Shown here: positions 9,237 to 18,114 of the stretch, one piece after another
Numbering within the stretch: the first letter of the stretch is position 1
Layout: each line of letters begins with the position of its first letter
NCBI RefSeq assembly: GCF_014281055.1
Contig: NZ_JACRSE010000001.1
Span: 558,001 to 622,000 of the forward strand
Direction: 5' to 3'
From: Fluviispira vulneris
GTDB lineage: Bacteria; Bdellovibrionota_B; Oligoflexia; Silvanigrellales; Silvanigrellaceae
DNA: 64,000 nucleotides
The notes under the pieces: generated by a model
Told to the model about the DNA's origin: nothing
The model's input: the letters and a program-made list of their open reading frames with translations, nothing else
Databases searched by the model: none
Translations under genes and position numbers: made by a program

Positions 9237-9664
9237 TTAACTTTTCAGCACACAGATTTCTTCTACGCTCAATCGAGTGACTTCTACAATCTGTTCAACA
9301 GGGATATTGTGCTTTAACATCTGTTTAGCAATTTCATTTCTTGTAATGAGTCTTCCTTCTGCAAATGTTTCTTCTAAACCAATCTTAAAACCAATCTTAA
9401 AACCAATTTTGTATCCCTCTTCATATGCAGTGAGCAAAGCTGTGTTGTAATCAAGTTGGTATTTCCGACGGGCTTCGTAGCGCACACGCTCTGCAGGATC
9501 TTCTCTATTATATTCTAAGTTTAATTCTAAAAACTTGAGCTTTGTTTTGCGCATAATTCTTTTTTGCTGCTCCTTTTTAAAACTGCATCCACTTTGCTCG
9601 TTTATTATAAAAAATTTTTCTTCACTTTGGGAATTTCTAAAAAAATAATTTTAAAATACTTATA
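9237..9664 (-). pseudogene. Decayed copy of the adjacent Rpn-type nuclease gene
   Basis: A 105-codon open frame (9237-9554) matches the C-terminal third of the intact gene at 9815-10657: both contain the DPAERxRYEARRKYQLDYNT block and end with '(P)(V/I)EQI...RLSVEE(I/V)C(V/A)LKS'. Homology continues past its start to about 9664: the stretch 'cttcactttgggaatttcta' at 9612-9631 is identical to the corresponding part of the intact gene, but the frame there is broken. The remaining N-terminal nuclease domain is missing. The short open frame may still be expressed as a C-terminal fragment. Its linker has three in-frame KIGF-type repeats where the intact copy has KEEG repeats. Confidence 0.8.
9241..9664. 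repeat. Degenerate direct repeat, copy 1 (pairs with 9819-10215)
   Basis: This segment and 9819-10215 share long identical blocks, for example the 20 bases 'agttggtatttccgacgggc' and 'cttcactttgggaatttcta', in the same orientation about 0.55 kb apart. This is the remains of a tandem duplication of the Rpn gene. Confidence 0.75.
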
Positions 9665-9814
9665 AATAATATATAATTAAAATTATCGTTTTAATACCAA
9701 AATTCAAGAAAACTTACTGCCAAGAAAAAACAAAGAAATATTTTTCTTTATTAAACATTTAAAAACTCACTTATTTTTGAAATAATAAATCATTCAAAAA
9801 ATAAAAATAGAAAA

Positions 9815-10657
9815 TTAACTTTTCAATGCACAAACTTCTTCCACACTCAAGCGAGAGATTTCTGCTATCTGCTCAATGGGCAAATTGAGCTTTAACATCT
9901 GTTTAATATTTGCTCTTTTTTCAATTTCTATACCTTCTTCTTTACCCTCTTCTTTACCTTCTTCACGCGCAGTGAGCATACCCGTGTTATAGTCGAGTTG
10001 GTATTTCCGACGGGCTTCGTAGCGTGCACGCTCTGCGGGATCTTGGCTGATATATTCTAATGTTTCGTATGCTTGTTTGATTGCTGAGTTGTTCATTGTA
10101 TTTATTTCCTCTTTCGATGCTCCGTTAAAAAACTGCATCCACTTGTCTAAGTCATTATAAAACTTTTTCTTCACTTTGGGAATTTCTAAAAAGATAATTT
10201 TAAAATCACTATATATTCGCTCCATTGTCTGCACTTTGAAAATTGCAAGTTCACTGTTGTAATCCGCAGAATTCTTAAAGAAATTAAAGTTTAAAATATT
10301 TATACAAATAGCAGGATATAAAACCTTATAATTCTGAGTTTTTTGTAATTGTGTTTCGTACAGTTTTGCCCAGTAATATAATGATCGCTTCTCGTACTCT
10401 CCGGTGTTTTGAATTTGCATTTCGACATTCACGTACGAATTATCGTTTAGACGAGCAATGATATCGAGCTTAGATTCCTTATCCATTTCAGAGTCTTTTG
10501 TGAGTTCATTGTTTAGAAACTCTATGCTTTTTATTTTTTGCTTCTCTGGGTAATTGAGAACACAATTGATAAAGTCAATAAATGTTTTTTGATTGTGAGT
10601 GAAAACTTTTTTAAAAACATAATCCGTTTTAATATCGAGAAGATCCAATTTTTTCAA
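9815..10657 (-). CDS. Rpn family PD-(D/E)XK nuclease / putative transposase-like protein
   Basis: The 280-residue protein begins LLDIKTDYVFKKVF, the hallmark of Rpn (recombination-promoting nuclease, 'PD-(D/E)XK transposase') proteins. The catalytic core follows: 'ESKLDIIARLNDNSYVNVEMQIQ', in which Asp and the Glu of VEMQ fit the D...ExQ active site. The C-terminus has KEEG tandem repeats and a small helical tail. Family members make DNA breaks and are often in multicopy, fast-changing loci. AGGAG lies about 8 bases before ATG 10657, immediately next to a 19-bp inverted repeat. A decayed paralogue lies directly downstream. Confidence 0.88.
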   Translation of the reverse strand: MKKLDLLDIKTDYVFKKVFTHNQKTFIDFINCVLNYPEKQKIKSIEFLNNELTKDSEMDKESKLDIIARLNDNSYVNVEMQIQNTGEYEKRSLYYWAKLYETQLQKTQNYKVLYPAICINILNFNFFKNSADYNSELAIFKVQTMERIYSDFKIIFLEIPKVKKKFYNDLDKWMQFFNGASKEEINTMNNSAIKQAYETLEYISQDPAERARYEARRKYQLDYNTGMLTAREEGKEEGKEEGIEIEKRANIKQMLKLNLPIEQIAEISRLSVEEVCALKS

Positions 10658-10667
10658 CGATACGCTC

Positions 10668-10707
10668 CTAAATTATTACAAAACAAAATTGTTCTGTAAT
10701 AATTTAG
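10668..10707. promoter_or_regulatory. 19-bp inverted repeat upstream of the Rpn gene
   Basis: The arms CTAAATTATTACAAAACAA (10668-10686) and TTGTTCTGTAATAATTTAG (10689-10707) are complementary except for one G:T position, with a 2-base centre. The element abuts the AGGAG ribosome site, so it could be an operator, an RNA hairpin that limits translation, or the end of a mobile unit. The sequence does not decide among these. Confidence 0.5.
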
Positions 10708-11110
10708 TAAAACTTATTTTATATTAATAAATAGAGGATGAGCGGTGTGTTCAATTATTTGGGTTGGGTGTTCAGAAATTGTTTGGGTGAGGGATTAAAA
10801 AAATTTCATTGGCATGATGAGCACATAAATTACTTCCATAATTTCATTTAAACGAACTCTTTTAGAAAATCATAATACAAATATATTTCTTATCCCAAAT
10901 CAAAATGAACTATTTTAGGATAAATCTGCTTTTAGTTTGAAAGAAAGACTAACTTTTTTTAGGTGTTACAGGCAATCAAGCTGAATTATTGCAAGGATTC
11001 ATTTTCTAGATCACTTCTATTGAAAACTGTTACTTCAACGCCAAAATTTTTAAAAGATCCACGCAGAGGCATTTGCTGAATGTGTGTAGCGAGGAAAGGA
11101 AACGAGAATC
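10708..11110. other. Gap with a short imperfect direct repeat and a possible small ORF
   Basis: Two adjacent units, about 10747-10765 and 10768-10789, both read GTGTTCA...(A)TT..TTTGGGT. No transposase is nearby. On the minus strand, the frame of the kinase gene at 11111 continues after its stop for about 40 codons (GTG near 11107 to a stop at 10986-10988) and reads like protein, including MPLRGSFKNFGVEVTVFN, so a small gene or gene scrap may be present. Nothing else is recognised. Confidence 0.3.
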
Positions 11111-12115
11111 TCACAAACTAGTTACTCCTAATTCTGAAAAAATTTCGTTTATAGCAGTCGTTAATTCTGGCCTATTCAAGGTGACAAATCGGGTAAGATA
11201 TCGGTTATTTTCAGGAGGGAAACCATCAGCCAGATCAAAGGGTATGGTATAAATCATGAAACGAATGCAATTTATTCGCAGCAGATCCACAAATCTTGCA
11301 GCTGAAAGTTCAAAAATTATTAACCACGAATGCAAATTTTCTAGAAATGTTTTCATCCATTCGATACGGAATGTTTCAGTTGCATCTACCGAAAATTCTA
11401 TTGAGCCGATGATAAGATCAGTTACTATAGAACCATAATAAACATCACCGAAATCTATTATTCCAACTATTTTATTATTCTTGATAAGAATATTTTCAAA
11501 AAAGTAATCACCATGTACAAGGCCTTTTTTAGATTTATCTAGCCAATTTTCAAGGTCTTTATTTTTAAGTAATTTGTCCATTTCTTGGATAGGCAGATAT
11601 TTAAGAAGGAAAGAGTATTTTTTTTTAAATTTAAAAAATAGATTTTGAATAAATTTTTGGTCATTCACAGCAATCTTATCTTTTGATATATATTGAGACG
11701 AAGCTGTGAAAAATCTGCCAAGAATCTCTGCAGTTTGTTTAGACAAATCATTAGATAAATCTGCTTGGCATGGGCTTTTTCCGTCAATCATTTGATAAGC
11801 AAAAACCCATTGATTTTTATAGCACTTAAGTATCTCTCCATCTTGGAACAACAGAATATTAGGAACAGGTACCTTCTGATTTGAAAAAAATAAAAGTGAT
11901 TCTATTTCTAAGGAAATTTGATCTTGCGAATAACCAGCTGGATAAGAACGAACTAGTATTTCTCCTTTTTCCTTAGTTAGCAATGTAAAATTTGATGCAA
12001 TTCGTCCCTCATAAATGGATCTTGGGGAGCCATCTTGAGTTAAACCTAAATCTTCGATGATTCTATTTATGTAACTCTTTTTTAAACTAAGGTTATTTGT
12101 TTTGCGAATTATCAT
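11111..12115 (-). CDS. APH / homoserine-kinase-II fold phosphotransferase
   Basis: The protein has the APH-type kinase fold: catalytic loop LVHGDYFFENILI (HGDxxxxN) and metal-binding IIGIIDFGD-like motif 'KIVGIIDFGDVYYG', with N-terminal lobe residues 'GEILVRSYPAG' that include the ATP-site strand. Members phosphorylate small molecules such as aminoglycosides, choline, homoserine or sugars; nothing here supports a drug-resistance role. I prefer ATG 12115 (GGAAAAG upstream); an open frame extends to 12184 with ATG at 12181 but no ribosome site. The gene directly upstream on the same strand is a decayed nucleotide-sugar epimerase, which suggests this kinase is a leftover of a transferred cell-surface or small-molecule locus. 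Confidence 0.75.
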   Translation of the reverse strand: MIIRKTNNLSLKKSYINRIIEDLGLTQDGSPRSIYEGRIASNFTLLTKEKGEILVRSYPAGYSQDQISLEIESLLFFSNQKVPVPNILLFQDGEILKCYKNQWVFAYQMIDGKSPCQADLSNDLSKQTAEILGRFFTASSQYISKDKIAVNDQKFIQNLFFKFKKKYSFLLKYLPIQEMDKLLKNKDLENWLDKSKKGLVHGDYFFENILIKNNKIVGIIDFGDVYYGSIVTDLIIGSIEFSVDATETFRIEWMKTFLENLHSWLIIFELSAARFVDLLRINCIRFMIYTIPFDLADGFPPENNRYLTRFVTLNRPELTTAINEIFSELGVTSL

Positions 12116-12226
12116 AACTAAACTTTTCCAATGTTTAAATAATTCCTGCCGCCTACTGAACGAGCAATTTGATACTTGCATCAAATTGCACTTGAGGGTT
12201 ATAAGCTAATTCCTTGTGATCTAGAG

Positions 12227-12435
12227 TTATATTTGAATTTGCTTTTTGTCTATAGACTTTACTTGTACTAAAAAATATGAATTTATTAAGGTATTGTTAT
12301 TAAGAAAATCAAGAGCTGACTTGGTTCCAATAATGTTCGTATCTAACGCATTTAAAGATTTTTTACTAACTCTATTAATTCCTAAAATGGCGGAAACATG
12401 AAAAATATAGTCAAAGTCTTCTGACAGGTTTTATT
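12227..12435 (-). pseudogene. Remnant of an NAD-dependent sugar epimerase/dehydratase
   Basis: The minus strand from about 12435 down to a stop at 12227-12229 reads EDFDYIFHVSAILGINRV followed by LDTNIIGTKSALDFLN. This is the extended short-chain dehydrogenase pattern: 'D.(V/I)(F/I)H.AA..GV' then 'N..GT...L(D/L)'. The N-terminal NAD-binding GxxGxxG and the catalytic YxxxK region are gone, so it is a scrap of about 65 codons. The reading frame is closed upstream by a TAA. Confidence 0.65.
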
Positions 12436-13079
12436 AACATTGATAGTTGGATTCCAGTGGTATTAGACCGATCAGATGATTATAATAATGGCATTATGTG
12501 GGATTGTAAGCGACTCTTTGAGTTGCCGACGAGCAGAATAACTTTTAGCAGAAAGTGGTATTTTCTTAGACCACACGATTATTTATCAATACTGCTGCTT
12601 TAAAGGCCGTAATAAAGGTTTTAATTCTAAAAATAAGATCCTGATTAAACAAAATAAATATTTGAATAACCTTATGGAACAATACCATCAATTTATAAAA
12701 AAAGATTGATAGGCCTATGCTTGGTTTCTTCTCATTAAAATCAGCGTGAGTTAGCATATGTGGAATAGAAGTTCATTTTTTACTGTACAAAGAGCAGTAT
12801 AAATTTAATAATCATTTGCTTATTTGGGAGCATTATATTTTCCTGCCTAGATAATTGCGTCTAGAAGAGACCTATTTGAAAAGATACAGAACCATTCCTT
12901 GTTACTTCTAATTATTTGCATCACAATCATTATTTCCAATGCAGAGCAAATTTCAAAAATTAACGAATTTTTTTCTAATAAAAAGTAATAAATTTATTTC
13001 AAGTTTTATATAAACATAATCGCTTCACTAAATATAAGTATTAATATTTACCACCCCAAAAATAAAACTTCCCAAACAA
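12436..13079. other. Gene-poor AT-rich gap, possible further gene scrap
   Basis: No intact gene is visible. A minus-strand open frame at 12566-12757 (63 codons) has alternating hydrophobic and basic segments (FFYKLMVLFHKVIQIFILF) that loosely recall the C-terminal membrane-associated part of family 2 glycosyltransferases. Given the epimerase scrap beside it, it could be another surface-polysaccharide remnant, but this is weak. Confidence 0.25.
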
Positions 13080-13109
13080 AAAACCCCTTCTTTCACAAGA
13101 AGGGGTTTT
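13080..13109 (-). terminator. Intrinsic terminator for the 744-aa lipoprotein gene
   Basis: A perfect 13-bp stem (AAAACCCCTTCTT / AAGAAGGGGTTTT) with a 4-base loop. On the minus strand it is followed by a T-run (GGGGTTTTTTG), about 100 bp beyond the stop of the lipoprotein gene. Confidence 0.88.
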
Positions 13110-13205
13110 CCGTCGTTATTTTCAGCTTCGAATGTTTAGGACTTTTTTTCGAAATAAAGATTATTAAAAACTCAAGCACAAAGGCCTAAGTTTTTAATTG
13201 CATTG

Positions 13206-15440
13206 TTACTTAGTGTAAGTAACTGGGATGTCTCTGTGAGCATTTTGATTAGCAAATTTTACAGTTTTATCTTTATCTTCTATTACTTGAAGAGTTCCTA
13301 AGAGTTTTTCATTTACTTTAATCTTAGTTGGATCTTTTACAGATACTCTATATGAATTTACATTATCTCCAGTGCCTGTTTCATCTAACTCAAGATTAGA
13401 ATCACCTAAAAGCTTATCAACTTTATACTCAGTAGATGGAACCACTTTCTTAGAAACTTGACCATCTGAATTTACAAAATAAGCTCTGAACCAATCACTT
13501 TTAACTTTTTCACCTTTTAGATTGATAGCCAATAGCGGGGTTTTACCATCATAACTAAAGTTAAAAAATTTCGATTCCACAGCAGCGCCTACTGTGAAAT
13601 TCACAGGATATTTAACAGACTCATCTGCGTTAAGCTGAACTTCAACAGCTGCTTTAGCACCAACTACAACATTTTCTTTTGCACAAAGATATTCTTTTTT
13701 ATCAGTAGTATTTGTCACAAATTCAAAATATTGAGCCGATTCAGGAGTTAACACAACATTAAAGTCTGATACAGTAGCGTCTAGATCTTTAACATCACCA
13801 AACTTATACTTAACTCCAGTCAATTCAGCACAATGCTTAGTTAGATCGGCTTCAAGATATTTTTTCGCACCAACAGTTAATACTGTCGCAGGATTTTTAT
13901 CGGTAGCGCCCACTTTAGCAAAAGTAGCACCCGTAAGAACAGGCTTATGATCTACATAATATGTTTTATCTATAGAATCGTCAAGATGAGCCGAAGAATT
14001 ACTTACTTCAAATTTTACCTTAATTGGTAAATAAGGATATTCTTTAGCACCTCTTGTAGCATTCATTCTTAGACGTGTGTCAAACGCTTCTTGTTCTTTT
14101 GTAAGATCTTCAGAAACATTTGAGTTCCATAACTCTAAAGTAAGTTTACTATTAGTATCTAACGTCTTTTTTGCTTGAATTTTATAGCCATTAGATCTAT
14201 TGTTTACGTTTTCATATAAATGAGTGATATCAATATAATCATCTAAATGTGAAAACTTAACAGAAATATCAGCATCATAATTTTTGCCAGACACTAAAAT
14301 ATTATTATCTACTATGGACTCCTTAGAAGTATAGTCTGAAGTTAGCTTAATATCTGTTAACGCACCTAGTTTAGTTACTTCTGGCTTAACATATATGACC
14401 TTAGTATTAGGAAGTGCTTCTCCTTGTTTGTTGGTAATTTCAAGAAGAAGAGTAACTTCTTTTCCTATGAAATTTCCAAAGTCTTTTGGCACATCAAAAT
14501 AAAAATAAACTTCCTTATTTATTATTTCAGTTTTTGCTTTGCTGATTACTTCTCTATTATAAACCAATTGAACATCTTCAGCAGAAGTTAAAGATTGCTC
14601 AATCTTTTTTTCAGCATATTTTTCATCTAATAGGTCAACTTTTGACGTATATTTAATTTGAAACAATGGAGATTTTGATCCAGGGATCAGCTTCATTGCA
14701 TAATGTGCTATCTTATTATCTTTTGTTGCAATTTGATAAACTTCTAAAGGAGCTTTTGCAGCCTCAAACTCTACTTTAGCTGCATCAAGTTTAGTTTTAG
14801 CTGTTTCTTTGGATGAACCTTCATCTGCATCAGCATACTCTTTTTCAGCTTGTTCAAGCTTTGTTTTAGCATCAATAAAAGATTCAAATTCTTCAGATGA
14901 TTTATCTTTCAAACTGTTTGTAAGTCTTAAATCAGCATACTCTGCATCAGCAACAACTTCTGCTTGAGCCTGACCCGTTAAACCATCATACTTAGCTACT
15001 AAAGTAACTTTATCACCTACTGCTGCCATTTGTTGATGTGTGGAATTACCAGGATCTTTGTTATTTAAAACACCATTATTTTCAACTGCACAGATTTCAT
15101 GTTTATCTGGATTTAAAGAAAATCTTTTTTTAACATTCGTTTCTTGAATATTTAAATTAAGGCCACCACCAGCCGTAGAAGCAACAGTTGTAACATCTAT
15201 TAATTTACCATTTGGTTGTTTCACTTGCACTTTATAATGTGCACAACCTCCGTATCTCATTTTACCATTACCAATTTCAACAGTTAATTCTTGATCAGTT
15301 CTTAAAACATTGTCGATCTTTTTATCACTACCAGTTCCACTCGCATTATTATTATTATCATTTTTTTTGCAACCAGTAATTGCAATTGATGCAAGACCAA
15401 GGCCGAGAGCAGTGAGTTTTAAAGACTTACTTATCGTCAT
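13206..15440 (-). CDS. Large secreted lipoprotein with an internal coiled coil, function unknown
   Basis: The signal peptide ends in lipobox AITGC (Cys24), followed by a low-complexity KKNDNNNN spacer typical of a tether that lifts a domain off the membrane. The 744-residue product contains a highly charged helical stretch at about residues 188-240 (ESFIDAKTKLEQAEKEYADA and onward) that should form a coiled coil. It is embedded in otherwise beta-rich, Ig-like sequence with repeated 'KxTLxLEx' strands. AGGAG lies 6 bases before ATG 15440. It is transcribed alone, with a 1.1-kb gene-free stretch upstream and a strong terminator downstream. I do not recognise a family; a surface adhesin-like role is only a guess. 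Confidence 0.8.
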   Translation of the reverse strand: MTISKSLKLTALGLGLASIAITGCKKNDNNNNASGTGSDKKIDNVLRTDQELTVEIGNGKMRYGGCAHYKVQVKQPNGKLIDVTTVASTAGGGLNLNIQETNVKKRFSLNPDKHEICAVENNGVLNNKDPGNSTHQQMAAVGDKVTLVAKYDGLTGQAQAEVVADAEYADLRLTNSLKDKSSEEFESFIDAKTKLEQAEKEYADADEGSSKETAKTKLDAAKVEFEAAKAPLEVYQIATKDNKIAHYAMKLIPGSKSPLFQIKYTSKVDLLDEKYAEKKIEQSLTSAEDVQLVYNREVISKAKTEIINKEVYFYFDVPKDFGNFIGKEVTLLLEITNKQGEALPNTKVIYVKPEVTKLGALTDIKLTSDYTSKESIVDNNILVSGKNYDADISVKFSHLDDYIDITHLYENVNNRSNGYKIQAKKTLDTNSKLTLELWNSNVSEDLTKEQEAFDTRLRMNATRGAKEYPYLPIKVKFEVSNSSAHLDDSIDKTYYVDHKPVLTGATFAKVGATDKNPATVLTVGAKKYLEADLTKHCAELTGVKYKFGDVKDLDATVSDFNVVLTPESAQYFEFVTNTTDKKEYLCAKENVVVGAKAAVEVQLNADESVKYPVNFTVGAAVESKFFNFSYDGKTPLLAINLKGEKVKSDWFRAYFVNSDGQVSKKVVPSTEYKVDKLLGDSNLELDETGTGDNVNSYRVSVKDPTKIKVNEKLLGTLQVIEDKDKTVKFANQNAHRDIPVTYTK

Positions 15441-16548
15441 ATTTTTCTCCTAAACATTACAAAAACATTAGATAACTATCAAAAATTGCAGACACAAGAA
15501 CCATATTTCCGCAATCCGGGGAATATAAATTAATGTAACGATAATTGTAAATTTTTTTTTAGAAATAAAATTATCACAGATGATATTTATAAAAGCACAA
15601 TAAATTAATATAGGATTAACAACTTAGCGTCGAATAACTAAATAAATTTTGGAAAGCAAGTTTATAATTAATTTTTACATCTATTTTTAATTATATTATT
15701 GAGTTAAATATTTTTCTGTTCTAACTAAATCTCGAACTTATAAAAACGTTAATACGCCTCGATTCATACTTAATCAATGAGAATACAATTTAACCATTCA
15801 TTTATTTAGAAAAATTATTTTTTTTATATGAAGTTTTTTTTAAAACACAAATATAAGAAAGTTTTATTTACAATTAAATAATTACTAAAAATACAACTAA
15901 GAGAAGAAGAAAAGGAAGATAAATTTCTTGTAAATAAACTTACCAAAAAGCAAATTTAATCGCAAAATAAATACATATTTTAATTATTTAACTCTTATAT
16001 TAATGTAAAATAAAATGACACCTTTGTCATCAAAAGATCCCCAAAAAAAGTTCATGAGAGCATTTTTCCGAGCAATACTTCCAAATTTTTTCATAAAATA
16101 AATTTTTTTGGTGATCTTTTAAAATAAATTTTTATCTTTAAGTGCATAATATAAGATCTTTTTTATAGTAACAGACTAAGTATAAGAAATATTTTTATAG
16201 AAAACTAAGAATTTTACAAAAATAAAAATGAAATTTAAAAAGAAAATTTTTTAACTTAATCGATTTTCAAAAAAATTTTCAAGTCATTCATTCTTTTGTC
16301 AAATTTTAAGATTTCTCTGCCAAAGACTCTGATTTCATTTTTATAAAAGATCAATTGTTATTTTTTTGCCAATTAAAATATTTTTAGTGACAGGAGAAGG
16401 AAGAATCGAAAAAAATATTGTTATAATACTAAAAATTTTAAGAATTTAAGGAGTGTGCACTGGATAGAGAATAAAAGCTATAAAACTCGAAATGCAATTT
16501 TTTTTTGCTCTCAATATTAAAAAAGTGATCAAGTTTAATGTCAAAAAA
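15441..16548. other. 1.1-kb gene-free, very AT-rich stretch
   Basis: No open frame with coding character was found on either strand. The stretch contains the upstream region of the large lipoprotein gene and a spaced inverted repeat at 16032-16120 (listed separately). No tRNA or recognised riboswitch was seen. Confidence 0.6.
16032..16120. repeat. Spaced inverted repeat in the gene-free stretch
   Basis: Left arm AAAAGATCCCCAAAAAAA (16032-16049) and right arm TTTTTTTGGTGATCTTTT (16103-16120) are complementary except for one position, separated by 53 bases. The arms could close a structured RNA or mark the ends of a small mobile remnant. Confidence 0.5.
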
Positions 16549-18057
16549 TTAACTCTTGTAAAATAAATTGACACATTCAACTGCTTTTAACCATTTGTAC
16601 AAGCTTGCATTTGCCAATGCTTCAGGCATTTCAGGACGAAACTCTCTGGCGATTTCTATTTTATTGAATGTTACGTCTTCTTCGAGCACTCCAACACATG
16701 CGGCCATCGCTGCACCCAACGAAGTTGTCTCAATATTTGCTGGACGCGCGAGCAGTGTTTGTAAAATATTTGCTTGAAACTGCATTAAAAAATCGTTGCG
16801 CGATGCTCCACCATCCACCCCTACGCGCACAATCTTTTGTCCACTGACTTTTTCCATCAGGCGTAGAAGCTGAACATTTTGCAATGCAATACTTTCTAAG
16901 ACAGCTCTAATTATCTGTGATTTTTGCGTACCTCGGGACAGTCCAAAGAGAACACCCCGTGCCTTTGGATTCCAATAAGGCGCTCCCAATCCCGCTAACG
17001 ATGGAACAAAGAGAACGTCTTCATCACGAGGATAGCCCATTGCAAGTTCAGCACTTTCTGAGGAATTCTTCACCCAGCCGAAATTGTCTCGCATGAACTG
17101 CACTGCAGCACCTGCGATGAAAGCAGATCCTTCGAGAGCAAAGGTTCTGCGTTGCGCAGTACTATAAGCAACCGTGGTCAAGATCCCTTCATCGGAAGTA
17201 ACAACATTTTCTCCAGTATTCATAAGTAAAAACGCACCGGTACCAAAAGTGATTTTCGCTTCGCCTTGCTGCACGCAATTTTGACCAAAAAGCGCTGCCT
17301 GTTGGTCACCCAATATTCCAGTGATCGGAATGCCATCGGGCAAACCTGGTACCCCTTTGGTAAATCCAAAGCGACCAATACTCGGTTTGATCTCTGGCAG
17401 CGCACTTTCTGGAATCGAAAATAGTTTTAACAGCTCTGGGTCATAAGATCCTGTGTGTAAATTATAAAGCATAGTGCGGCTGGCATTGGTGTGATCCGTT
17501 ACAAAAGACTGCCCGCCCGTGAGGCGCCAAATAATAAATGAGTCGATGGTGCCAAGGGCAAGCTCACCAGTTAACGCCCATTGTTTGGCTTTCATACTCT
17601 GTTCTAAAATCCAGTGCATTTTCGATGCACTAAAATAAGGGTCACAAACCAATCCTGTTTTTTGTAAAATCATTTTGCGCACTGTTTCGTTACGCTTTAA
17701 ATGATCGCAAAATTCCGCTGTGCGTCTGTCCTGCCAAACAATAGCATTGCCTGCAACTTCACCAGTTTTTTTATTCCATGCAAGACAGGTTTCCCTTTGA
17801 TTGGTTATGCCGATTGCTGCAATCTTTTTCTGTTTAAAAGAGCTCTTTTCACCTTCAGCAAATTTCAAACTGTTTTCAATGGCTCTTAAAGTTGTGCTCC
17901 AAATATCTTCAGGATTGTGTTCAACCAAACCGGGGCGTGGATAAATCTGGGGAAATTCAATTTTATTGTTACCTAGCATAGAAAAATCATCCATGCTAAA
18001 AAAAGATGCTTGAATTCCTGTGGTGCCTTCGTCTATGGATAGAATAAAATCGGTCAT
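16549..18057 (-). CDS. glpK: Glycerol kinase
   Basis: This FGGY-family enzyme phosphorylates glycerol to glycerol-3-phosphate with ATP. The 502-residue protein has the N-terminal nucleotide-site strand SIDEGTTG, the glycerol-binding 'GITNQRETCLAW' and 'IVWQDRRT', GDQQAALFGQ in the middle, and the second FGGY signature VDGGASRNDFLMQFQANIL near the C-terminus. Length matches E. coli GlpK. AGGAG lies 8 bases before ATG 18057. No glycerol facilitator or glycerol-3-phosphate dehydrogenase gene is adjacent. It is divergent from nagZ, with only about 57 bp between the two starts. Confidence 0.96.
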   Translation of the reverse strand: MTDFILSIDEGTTGIQASFFSMDDFSMLGNNKIEFPQIYPRPGLVEHNPEDIWSTTLRAIENSLKFAEGEKSSFKQKKIAAIGITNQRETCLAWNKKTGEVAGNAIVWQDRRTAEFCDHLKRNETVRKMILQKTGLVCDPYFSASKMHWILEQSMKAKQWALTGELALGTIDSFIIWRLTGGQSFVTDHTNASRTMLYNLHTGSYDPELLKLFSIPESALPEIKPSIGRFGFTKGVPGLPDGIPITGILGDQQAALFGQNCVQQGEAKITFGTGAFLLMNTGENVVTSDEGILTTVAYSTAQRRTFALEGSAFIAGAAVQFMRDNFGWVKNSSESAELAMGYPRDEDVLFVPSLAGLGAPYWNPKARGVLFGLSRGTQKSQIIRAVLESIALQNVQLLRLMEKVSGQKIVRVGVDGGASRNDFLMQFQANILQTLLARPANIETTSLGAAMAACVGVLEEDVTFNKIEIAREFRPEMPEALANASLYKWLKAVECVNLFYKS

Positions 18058-18114
18058 AGGTTTACTCCTTTTAAGCTTTTCAATGTATCTTTTACAATTA
18101 CGGAGGATAATGAT

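Noticed and set aside
9373-9408. Short tandem repeats near the Rpn genes as a CRISPR-like array
   Set aside because: The 12-base units are in frame and encode KIGF repeats of the linker; there are no spacers or cas genes.
10747-10789. Short direct repeats as the ends of an insertion sequence
   Set aside because: No transposase frame or matching opposite end could be found; the repeat is short and imperfect.
11111-12115. APH-fold kinase as an antibiotic-resistance gene
   Set aside because: Only fold motifs are present, the context is a decayed sugar-type locus, and no specific resistance subfamily is recognised.
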